Part shown: piece after piece, positions 16,752 to 24,188 of the stretch
How the letters are laid out: every line of letters begins with the position of its first letter
Position numbering within the stretch: position 1 is the first letter of the stretch
Virus record (IMG/VR): IMGVR_UViG_3300023180_000390
Coordinates: 1 to 24,188 of that record
Source: a virus
DNA: 24,188 bases
Direction: 5' to 3' (one strand)
Program-made: the position numbers and the translations under genes
The notes under the pieces: generated by a model
Told to the model about the DNA's origin: nothing
The model's input: only the letters and a program-made list of their open reading frames with translations
Databases searched by the model: none

Positions 16752-19700
16752 ATGTCACAAAAAACCAATTTAAACGTATCACCTTATTATGACGATTTTG
16801 ACCCAAATAAAAATTTTTATAGGGTTCTCTTCAAACCAGGTTTTCCAGTTCAATCAAGAGAATTAACTACTTTACAGTCAATTCTACAAAATCAAATAGA
16901 AACTTTTGGGAGCCACATCTTTAAAGATGGTTCTGTAGTAATTCCAGGAAATATTTCATATAATTCAGAGTATTATGCGGTTAAAATAAACCCAACACAT
17001 GTGGGATTGAGTGTTGGTTTATATTTAAATGAGTTAGTTGGTAAAAAAATAAAAGGTCAGACTTCTGGTCTAGTTGCAATAGTACAAAAAGTATTATTAA
17101 ATACTGAATCCGAAACTGAAGATTATACTTTATACGTCAAATATATTTCTTCAGACTCTTCTTTCCAAATTTCCCAGTTCAGAGATAGTGAGACTCTGAT
17201 TCTTCAAGAAAACTTAGTATATGGAAACACCACCATTGCTTCTGGAGATACATTTGCAACCCTAATAAATCAGGATGCTACCTCTACGGCGTCTGCAGTT
17301 TCCATTTCCAATGGAGTTTATTTCATTAGAGGTCACTTTGTAAGCGTTAGTGATGATACTCTAATCCTAGACCAATATACAAATACACCATCATATAGGG
17401 TTGGTCTATATGTTTCAGAATCTTTAGTAGATGCAAAAGAAGATAATACTTTATATGATAATGCAAGAGGATTTTCTAATTATGCAGCACCAGGTGCAGA
17501 TAGATTAAAAATATCTGCATCTTTAACTAAAAAGAGATTAGATGATTTAGACGATAAAAATTTTATTGAAGTTTTAAGAATTTCAAATGGTGTTGTTAAA
17601 AAAATTCAAGATTCAAACACATATTCATTAATTAAAGAGTATATTGCGGAAAGAACTTATGAAGAATCTGGAAATTATTCTGTAGATCCTTTTGAAGTTG
17701 ATGTTGAAGATTCTTTAAATGATGGTTTGAATTCTAGTGGAGTATTTTTCTCAAATCAATTAACAGACCAAGGAAACACTCCATCAGAAAATCTTTTAGC
17801 ACTTAAGGTTTCTCCTGGTAAGGCATATGTTAGAGGATTCGATGTAGAGAAGAGTGTTTCGACAATATTAGATATAGAAAAACCAAGAGATACCATAGAA
17901 GTTAGCAATTCTGCAGTCCCATTTGAGATGGGGAGTTTGCTAAAAGTTAATAGAGTTAGTGGAACCCCAGTTGTTGGTATAGATAACAATCACGTCATTT
18001 ATCTAAACAATCAAAGAAAAAATTCATCAATTGTTGGGACAGGAGAAACTATCGGTAAGGCAAGAGTTTACTCTTTCTCTTCACCAAATGAATATGAAAA
18101 TGATGCAGACAATTGGGACTTGTATCTCTATGATATTCAAACATACACTAAAATCACATTAAATCAGGCATTAACTTCTGGAGAGTGCCCTGAAACATCC
18201 TTTATCAAAGGAATGAGTAGTGGTGCTTCTGGATATGTTGTAGGAACACCTTCAGGAAATGATATTAACGTTCAACAAACTTCTGGCACTTTTACTGTAG
18301 GTGAGCAGTTATTAATTAATGGAAGCACTTCATACTCAAGAACTGTTTCTGCAGTAAAGGTTTTTGGAACACAAGATATTAAATCTGTCTTCCAAGATGC
18401 TGCAGAGGTTGGGTTATCGACTTCATTTGTCGCAGACACTTTCTTACAAACTAAAATTGCAAAGAACTTTACAAATACAGATTCTTTAGAAATTAGTGCA
18501 ACAGGTGTAGCAACTTGCGCTGGAAAGAATTTTGTAGGAATCAAGAGTGATACTATCATTAAGTATCAACTTTCTGGAAATACTTTAGAAACTTTTAATA
18601 GAGTCGAATCTGTTTCTAATGATGGTCTAACGATGACACTTGTTGCAGTTCCTACTGTATCTGGTGTTTGCAATGGTGCTTTACCAACATCAACAGTAAC
18701 AACAACTTTCTCATTGGGAGTCCCAAGTATTCAGAATGAAGAAAATTCATTCTTATATGCGAAAATCAATTCTAAAAACGTTTCTGATGTAAATCTTTCA
18801 TCTTCGGATCTAACCGTAAGAAGACAGGTTACAGGAAAATCAACATCATCTGCAGGTACACTTGCGATAAATCTATCAGATGTTGGCATCACTAGTGCTT
18901 ATTTCCAACCATACAATAATGAGAGGTATTCGATTTTTTATGATGATGGATCTGTAGATCAATTATCAAGTGATAAAGTATCTCTAAGTAGCAATTCAAC
19001 CGTTGTTACCTTTACTGGTCTCACCCCAAATGAGTCAAACGTTGTTGTTAATGCAACTGTTAAGAAAAATTCAATTACAAACAAACAAAAATTATACATT
19101 AGAAGTAATAGAGTAGACGTTACACAAACTGTTTCTGGAGTTTCAACTGCTATCAGTGGTTTAACATCTACCACAAATTATGGTCTAAGAGTTGAAGATG
19201 AGGAAATCTCTTTAAACGTTCCAGATGCAGTTAAAGTTCTTGCAGTATATGAATCTGTAAATAACGGACAAGTTGTATTAGATAAACTAACATTCACATC
19301 AGGTCTAGGATTAGATACTGAATCGATTCTTGGCGAAAAGATAGTTGGATCTACAAGTGGAGCAATTGCCCAGATAGTAACCAGAGTATCTTCAACCGAA
19401 ATTGAATTTGTTTATTTGAACTCTAATACATTTGTTGCAAATGAGACAGTAAAATTTGAAGAGTCTGGAATTTCTGGTGCAGTAACTACAGTTTTAAAAG
19501 GAACTTATACTAATAAAACATCAGACTATGTTCTAGATAAAGGACAAAAAGAACAATATTATGATTACTCCAGAATTGTTAGAAAAACTGGTGCCTCGGT
19601 TCCATCTAAGAGACTGGTTATTTTCTTTGATTATTATGAAGTTCCAACTAATGATGCTGGAGATCTTTACACAGTCAAGAGTTATGGAGAACAGAGATAT

Positions 19701-22700
19701 AAGAATGATATTCCTGTTTTGAAATCTGGTTATAGAGCTTCTGACGTATTGGATTTCAGACCTAGAGTTGCAGATTTTAATAGCACAACAACATCTCCAT
19801 TTGCATTCTCAAGTAGAAATTTTGCTTCTGCAGGTTCAAATCCAACGTTGGTTGTTTCTCCAAATGAAACTTCCAATGTAACTTATTCATATTATCTCCC
19901 AAGAATAGATAAAATTTCTCTCAACAAAAATGGAAACATAGTTATTACAAAAGGTGTTTCTGCAGATAGTCCAAAAGAACCAACGACCATTGAAGAGTCA
20001 ATGGATCTTGCTAGAATAGAATATCCTGCATATTTGTATGATGTCAATGATGTAAAAGTATATCTCTTCGATAATAGAAGATATACAATGAGAGATATTG
20101 GAAAATTAGAAGATAGAATTTCTAATGTTGAAAAACTTGCATCACTGACTCTTCTAGAACTCAATACAAAAACGTTACAAATACAAGATGCTGATGGTTT
20201 AAGTAGATTCAAGTCTGGATTTTTTGTAGACAACTTTGATGGTACTGATTTTATTAATATAGACAATCCTGATGCTAAAATTTGCATCGATACAAATAAT
20301 GATGACAATGAAATGAGATCTGATGTTTCATCATATTCTCTCAAATCTCAAGTGTCACCATCTGCATCTTTGAATGCAAATACAGAAGATTTCTCATCAA
20401 ATTTTGCACTGCAAGATTCTAATGTTAAAAAGACTGGAGATCTGGTAACTTTAAATTATAGTGAAGTTGCATGGACTAACCTATCTCAAGGATTTGCGAC
20501 AAAAGAACAGGAAATTAATCCTTTTGGAGTTGCAAATTATAATGGATTTGTAAAACTTACCCCAGCATCAGATACTTGGGTTAGAACACTTAATAGTGAA
20601 AATGGCATTGTTAGAACTCAAAGTAATTGGGAAAATACTTATATTGGAAACTTAAATCCAAGTTCTTCTCCAAACGGGAAATTTAGATCAAGAAATGTTG
20701 AATTTAGATCTAGTGGTTTAAAACCAGCAACAAATTATTATTCGTTCTTTGGAGGAAGTTCAAATATTGATATTATTCCAAAACTATTGAAAATTACAAT
20801 GGTTAGTGGAGTCTTTGAATCTGGAGAAACTGTCTATGGATATATCAATGGAAGAAAAGTTGCAGCATTTAGAGTTGCTAACTCCAATCATAAATCAGGA
20901 AAGTATAACCTACCATCAACCACATTCTCAGAGAATCCATACTCACCATCTACAACTATAAATTCATATTCTTCATCATCAACTGTTTTAAATATTGATA
21001 CTTATTCATTAGCAGATAATGCTGATGGAAGATTTTATGGATATGCTCCATCTGGTATGAGACTAGTTGGTAATACTAGCTCGGCACAAGCAACAGTTCA
21101 AGCACAAACTCTTACAACCGATTCTGTTGGTGACCTGATTGGATGCTTCTTTATCAGAAACCCACTTCAGAATCCAGCACCACCAGTTTCTTTGAAAGTT
21201 GGTTCAAAATCGTTTAAACTTTCATCAAGTTCAACAAATTCATCTGCAACTAATGTTTCATTTACTGAAACAACATTCTACGGAAGTGGAATTGTCGATT
21301 CCTCAACTTATACCGAAAGTTTAATCGTTAGAAAATCTCCCCCAGCACTTCCATTAAATGCTTTAAGAAGAGATCCTCTAGCACAGACATTTAGAACAGA
21401 CAATGAAGGTGGATTCTTAACTGCCGTTGACTTGTATTTTAGTGGAAAAGATTCTACAGAAAAATTATTTGTTGAAATTAGAGAAACTGACATTGGAGGA
21501 ACTCCAAAGGATAAATTAATTCAAGACTTTGCAAGAATTGAAGTTCTACCATCAGATATTACGGTATCTAGCGATGGTCAAACAGCAACAAAACTAAATT
21601 TCCCATCCCCAATTTACTTGCAACCAAATAAGCAATATGCTCTTGCGGTTTCATGTCCTTCTTCTGATGATTACAAAGTTTGGATTGCAGAATCAAATAA
21701 AGCAACAGTTACCACTCAATCATATCCAAATGCCGAGCAGGTAATTTACTCCAACCAATATATTGGTGGTAATCTATTCAAACCACAAAATGGTTCGATC
21801 TGGAATTCAAGTTTGCTAGAAGATCTCAAGTTTAAGTTCTATAAGGCAAACTTTACCTCTACTAGTGGAACAGTATTCTTCCACAATCCAACCTTATCTA
21901 TTGGAAGTACACATTCAGAAGTTGATGCCAATCTGCCAATCTTAATTAATAATCCAATTAAGACTCTACCAAGAAAACTCAATGTTGGTATAGTTACATC
22001 TTTTGGACTCAATACATTATTCCAAAATGGTTTAAAGGTTGCAGAAGGAGACACTTACGGATACATTGAGTCTGTTGGAGGTAATATTGGCGTTGTTACT
22101 AGCACAAAAGTTGGTGCTGGATATTCCAATGGCACATATTCAGGTGTACCTCTTTATAGTATTACTGGAAATGGAAGTGGAGCAACAGCGAATCTAACAA
22201 TTGTTAGCAATCAGTTGGCATCCATTTCGATTGCAAATACTGGTACTGGATACAGAACTGGCGATTTGCTTGGTATCACCACAAGTGCTATGACAAAGGG
22301 AAGTGGTGCTACGGTTACGGTACAATCAGTACCAAATATTGATAAACTATACTTAACTAACGTTTCTGGAGAAGAATTTGGTTCTAACCAAACTTTGTCT
22401 TACTATGAGGGAGATACTCAGATTTCTCTAGCAGGAACAGCAACACGAGGTTCATCGACTATTCCAAGTGATCTTTACAGTGGTAATGTATTTGAAGTTA
22501 TTCACTATAATCATGGTATGCACTCAAACTCTAATATTGTCAATATTAATGGAGTAGCACCAAACACTTCTGGCGAACCTCTAACTGCAAGTATCATATC
22601 TTCTAATACAACAATATCTGTTGCCAATACATCAAACTTTACAACTTTTGAGGGTGTAAATGTTTCTGGATCCAATCCAGGTTATATTATTGTAAATGAA

Positions 22701-23813
22701 GAAATTATTTCATACACTTCTGTTTCATCAAATGCATTAAACATTGGTGAAAGAGGTATTGATGAATCGGTCATTAGAAATCATGCTGTTGGAGATCTAA
22801 TTTACAAATATGAACTCAATGGAGTTTCTCTAACAAGAATTAACAATTCACATACTATGCCTTCAAATGGAACTTTGAGTTCTGCAAGAGGAATCGATAG
22901 TTATCATTTACAATTTGATAGATCAGACAAATCTTCCGGTGACTCTCAACTATCATTTACTGATGCTAGTATTCTTGGTGGATCGAATTGTAGAGCAACT
23001 CAGAATATTCAGTTCAATGAGATTATTCCACAATTCAATGTAATTTCCCCAGAAAATACAACAGTTTCTTCTACATTGAGAACTATTTCTGGAACTAGTG
23101 CTGGTGGATCTGAAACTTCATTTATCGATCAAGGTTATGAAAATGTGACTTTGAATCAAGTAAATCAATTGAATACTCCAAGAATTATATGTTCTAGAGT
23201 AAATGAATCAAATTATCTTTCTTCTCTACCTAGAAGCAAGTCCTTGACTTTTGCAGTAAGGATGCAAACCAATAACATTAATGTTTCTCCTGTTATTGAT
23301 TTGACGGAAGCTGCAACATTCATCTTAAATCGAAATAGACTGAATCGTCCAATTTTAGACTATGCAAAGGATCCAAGATCAAATCAATTATCAGACGATC
23401 CTCACGCATCTGTTTATATTTCAAATAGAATAAATCTTCTCAAACCAGCATCCTCTCTGAAAGTTATTCTCACCGCATATAGAAATGCATCCAGTGATTT
23501 TAGAGTTCTTTATCAACTTTTCAGAGCAGATTCGAGTGAAATTAGTCAAACCTATGAATTATTCCCTGGATATTCAAACCTAACCGATACTGATGGAGAT
23601 GGAATTGGCGATACTGTTATAGATGTGAATCTAAATGATGGATCCTCAGATGTCTTTGTAAATGCAAGCAATGATGATCAATTCCTAGAATATCAGTATA
23701 CTGCCGATGAACTTGAACAGTTTACTGGATTTGCAATTAAGATTGTTATGAATGGAACTAATGAGGCATATGCTCCTAGGTTCCGTGATTTGAGAGCAAT
23801 CGCACTAGCATAA
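16752..23813 (+). CDS. Giant DUF4815-type tail/baseplate structural protein
   Basis: A 2353-residue virion structural protein. The N-terminus (YYDDFDPNKNFYRVLFKPG at 12-30, QSRELTTLQ at 34-42, FGSHIFKDGSVVIPG at 52-66) is the DUF4815 signature of marine T4-like phage tail proteins. Later landmarks: GxTSGA-like modules at 102-106, 487-492 and 866-871; a VLDFRPRV block near residue 1000; MRDIGKLEDRI (1113-1123), then GLSRFKSGFFVDNF (1149-1162); DPLAQTF with GGFLTAVDLYF (1541-1563), a fibre-like beta domain; NGSIW (1680-1684); two GxGY modules (1788-1834); one HG-module (His1921); a calcium-loop-like DTDGDGIGD (2279-2287); and a conserved-looking tail ending RFRDLRAIALA. It begins two bases after gp8, where T4 has gp9-gp12, so a peripheral baseplate or fibre role is likely; equivalence to any one T4 protein is not established. 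No signal peptide or membrane segment. Confidence 0.85.
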   Translation: MSQKTNLNVSPYYDDFDPNKNFYRVLFKPGFPVQSRELTTLQSILQNQIETFGSHIFKDGSVVIPGNISYNSEYYAVKINPTHVGLSVGLYLNELVGKKIKGQTSGLVAIVQKVLLNTESETEDYTLYVKYISSDSSFQISQFRDSETLILQENLVYGNTTIASGDTFATLINQDATSTASAVSISNGVYFIRGHFVSVSDDTLILDQYTNTPSYRVGLYVSESLVDAKEDNTLYDNARGFSNYAAPGADRLKISASLTKKRLDDLDDKNFIEVLRISNGVVKKIQDSNTYSLIKEYIAERTYEESGNYSVDPFEVDVEDSLNDGLNSSGVFFSNQLTDQGNTPSENLLALKVSPGKAYVRGFDVEKSVSTILDIEKPRDTIEVSNSAVPFEMGSLLKVNRVSGTPVVGIDNNHVIYLNNQRKNSSIVGTGETIGKARVYSFSSPNEYENDADNWDLYLYDIQTYTKITLNQALTSGECPETSFIKGMSSGASGYVVGTPSGNDINVQQTSGTFTVGEQLLINGSTSYSRTVSAVKVFGTQDIKSVFQDAAEVGLSTSFVADTFLQTKIAKNFTNTDSLEISATGVATCAGKNFVGIKSDTIIKYQLSGNTLETFNRVESVSNDGLTMTLVAVPTVSGVCNGALPTSTVTTTFSLGVPSIQNEENSFLYAKINSKNVSDVNLSSSDLTVRRQVTGKSTSSAGTLAINLSDVGITSAYFQPYNNERYSIFYDDGSVDQLSSDKVSLSSNSTVVTFTGLTPNESNVVVNATVKKNSITNKQKLYIRSNRVDVTQTVSGVSTAISGLTSTTNYGLRVEDEEISLNVPDAVKVLAVYESVNNGQVVLDKLTFTSGLGLDTESILGEKIVGSTSGAIAQIVTRVSSTEIEFVYLNSNTFVANETVKFEESGISGAVTTVLKGTYTNKTSDYVLDKGQKEQYYDYSRIVRKTGASVPSKRLVIFFDYYEVPTNDAGDLYTVKSYGEQRYKNDIPVLKSGYRASDVLDFRPRVADFNSTTTSPFAFSSRNFASAGSNPTLVVSPNETSNVTYSYYLPRIDKISLNKNGNIVITKGVSADSPKEPTTIEESMDLARIEYPAYLYDVNDVKVYLFDNRRYTMRDIGKLEDRISNVEKLASLTLLELNTKTLQIQDADGLSRFKSGFFVDNFDGTDFINIDNPDAKICIDTNNDDNEMRSDVSSYSLKSQVSPSASLNANTEDFSSNFALQDSNVKKTGDLVTLNYSEVAWTNLSQGFATKEQEINPFGVANYNGFVKLTPASDTWVRTLNSENGIVRTQSNWENTYIGNLNPSSSPNGKFRSRNVEFRSSGLKPATNYYSFFGGSSNIDIIPKLLKITMVSGVFESGETVYGYINGRKVAAFRVANSNHKSGKYNLPSTTFSENPYSPSTTINSYSSSSTVLNIDTYSLADNADGRFYGYAPSGMRLVGNTSSAQATVQAQTLTTDSVGDLIGCFFIRNPLQNPAPPVSLKVGSKSFKLSSSSTNSSATNVSFTETTFYGSGIVDSSTYTESLIVRKSPPALPLNALRRDPLAQTFRTDNEGGFLTAVDLYFSGKDSTEKLFVEIRETDIGGTPKDKLIQDFARIEVLPSDITVSSDGQTATKLNFPSPIYLQPNKQYALAVSCPSSDDYKVWIAESNKATVTTQSYPNAEQVIYSNQYIGGNLFKPQNGSIWNSSLLEDLKFKFYKANFTSTSGTVFFHNPTLSIGSTHSEVDANLPILINNPIKTLPRKLNVGIVTSFGLNTLFQNGLKVAEGDTYGYIESVGGNIGVVTSTKVGAGYSNGTYSGVPLYSITGNGSGATANLTIVSNQLASISIANTGTGYRTGDLLGITTSAMTKGSGATVTVQSVPNIDKLYLTNVSGEEFGSNQTLSYYEGDTQISLAGTATRGSSTIPSDLYSGNVFEVIHYNHGMHSNSNIVNINGVAPNTSGEPLTASIISSNTTISVANTSNFTTFEGVNVSGSNPGYIIVNEEIISYTSVSSNALNIGERGIDESVIRNHAVGDLIYKYELNGVSLTRINNSHTMPSNGTLSSARGIDSYHLQFDRSDKSSGDSQLSFTDASILGGSNCRATQNIQFNEIIPQFNVISPENTTVSSTLRTISGTSAGGSETSFIDQGYENVTLNQVNQLNTPRIICSRVNESNYLSSLPRSKSLTFAVRMQTNNINVSPVIDLTEAATFILNRNRLNRPILDYAKDPRSNQLSDDPHASVYISNRINLLKPASSLKVILTAYRNASSDFRVLYQLFRADSSEISQTYELFPGYSNLTDTDGDGIGDTVIDVNLNDGSSDVFVNASNDDQFLEYQYTADELEQFTGFAIKIVMNGTNEAYAPRFRDLRAIALA
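22110..22253 (+). repeat. Two GxGY modules in the DUF4815-type protein
   Basis: VGAGY (1787-1791) and TGTGY (1830-1834), spaced 43 residues apart. Each follows a short hydrophobic strand and is followed by a Gly-rich turn (ITGNGSGATANL, then TKGSGATVTV). This is the same module and nearly the same spacing as in the gp7-like protein and gp8. Confidence 0.75.
23586..23612 (+). other. Calcium-loop-like motif DTDGDGIGD in the DUF4815-type protein
   Basis: Residues 2279-2287 fit the DxDxDGxxD calcium-binding loop found in EF-hand, dockerin and thrombospondin type 3 repeats. It is a single copy near the C-terminus, followed by VIDVNLNDGSSD, which is also rich in acidic residues. Metal binding is inferred from the motif alone. 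Confidence 0.5.
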
Positions 23814-24016
23814 TGATTCCAATTGAAGGACATAATAATCTCTTTAGAGATGAATTGTCAGGTGCTATAGTTAATTCTGATACTATTGAATATAATCAAT
23901 ATATTAGAATGAAAAAAGAACGTCAGAGGCAAAAGGATGAAATTGCTGAATTGAAATCTGACGTTCAGCAAATCAAAAATCTACTTATGGAGTTAATTAA
24001 TGAAAATCGATCCTAG
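23813..24016 (+). CDS. Small conserved-looking protein with C-terminal coiled coil
   Basis: A 67-residue protein. Its ATG overlaps the last base of the preceding stop codon (TAATG), which implies coupled translation; there is no strong ribosome binding site. The N-terminal half (IEGHNNLFRDELSGAIVN, residues 4-21, with an acidic/aromatic run to Tyr30) resembles, from memory, a small protein often found among T4-like cyanophage structural genes, but I cannot name a function. The C-terminal half is a highly charged helix with a regular heptad series Ile44, Leu47, Val51, Ile54, Leu58, Leu61, consistent with a short dimeric or trimeric coiled coil. Being in the late structural cluster suggests a virion component or assembly factor; this is inference. 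Confidence 0.75.
   Translation: MIPIEGHNNLFRDELSGAIVNSDTIEYNQYIRMKKERQRQKDEIAELKSDVQQIKNLLMELINENRS
23989..23992 (+). promoter_or_regulatory. Ribosome binding site GGAG for the last gene
   Basis: GGAG lies inside the preceding coding sequence, seven bases before the ATG at 24000. It supports independent initiation at that ATG despite the 17-base overlap. Confidence 0.6.
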
Positions 24017-24182
24017 TGAAATAGAGTTAGAAAATCTAACTAAAAGTTTTGAATATCATAAACTTTCATCGGAGGTTGATAAATGTAATGATATTGATTT
24101 GCTAAAAAATATTGCAAAAGCATATATTAAACTTTATTTTAAACAACAAGAAGTAGTTACTGCTATTGGACTTGGTTCCTAG
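24000..24182 (+). CDS. Small helical hypothetical protein
   Basis: A complete 60-residue protein, out of frame with and overlapping the previous gene by 17 bases, with a good GGAG ribosome binding site. The sequence is predicted helical by eye: FEYHKLSSEVDKCNDIDLLKNIAK, then AYIKLYFKQQEVVTAIGLG. A single Cys29 is followed by an acidic run. The 'E-D-C-D ... L-NIAK...KLYFKQQE' pattern resembles, from memory, small uncharacterised proteins of T4-like cyanophages. No enzymatic motif, signal peptide or membrane segment is visible. The two small proteins could act together, since they are translationally linked, but nothing in the sequence shows a partner. Confidence 0.7.
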   Translation: MKIDPSEIELENLTKSFEYHKLSSEVDKCNDIDLLKNIAKAYIKLYFKQQEVVTAIGLGS

Positions 24183-24188
24183 AAAATT

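Noticed and set aside
19892-20344. A 150-codon open frame on the minus strand inside the second giant gene
   Set aside because: It lies fully opposite a conserved coding block (the MRDIGKLEDRI and FKSGFFVDNF region), and its translation is Ser/Leu-rich with no recognisable motif. It is a by-product of codon use on the + strand.
20956-20963. TATAAATT, a one-mismatch late promoter element (another near 7653-7660)
   Set aside because: Deep inside coding sequence with no gene start downstream within a useful distance; expected by chance in AT-rich DNA.

Overview
The window is an AT-rich (about one third G+C by eye), gene-dense, single-strand late structural region of a T4-like marine myovirus. 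The best match is the T4-like cyanophages of Synechococcus/Prochlorococcus; a SAR11 (pelagi)phage is the main alternative. No photosynthesis gene, tRNA or host marker is present to settle the host. Gene identities come from motifs I recognise in T4 and cyanophage baseplate proteins, not from a database search.

Layout, all on the + strand: the last 26 codons of a gp25-like baseplate wedge protein (2-82); gp6, baseplate wedge (84-1946); a giant 4401-residue gp7-like wedge protein (1956-15161); gp8, baseplate wedge (15193-16749); a 2353-residue tail/baseplate protein with a DUF4815-type N-terminus (16752-23813); and two small overlapping genes (23813-24016 and 24000-24182). The only real intergenic gap is 31 bases (15162-15192). 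It contains an exact T4-type late promoter element, TATAAATA. A second exact copy lies in the 3' end of gp6, about 100 bases before the giant gene. The two giant genes cover about 84% of the window.

How the genes work together: in T4, gp7, gp8, gp6, gp10, gp53 and gp25 build the baseplate wedge, six of which join the hub and trigger sheath contraction. Here gp25, gp6, gp7 and gp8 are recognisable, but T4-type gp9, gp10, gp11 and gp12 do not follow gp8. Instead, the gp7-like protein carries roughly 2,000 inserted residues inside its conserved wedge domain and another roughly 2,000 after it. A second giant protein follows gp8. Both giants, and gp8 itself, share short repeated beta-rich modules, including a 'GxGY' module found in all three proteins. 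Both giants also contain an 'HGL-x-x-GD' module.

The most interesting reading is that the wedge proteins have been expanded with interchangeable modules, probably to form the outer baseplate or adhesive surface that T4 builds from separate proteins. That function is inference; the repeats and the split gp7 core can be read directly in the translations.
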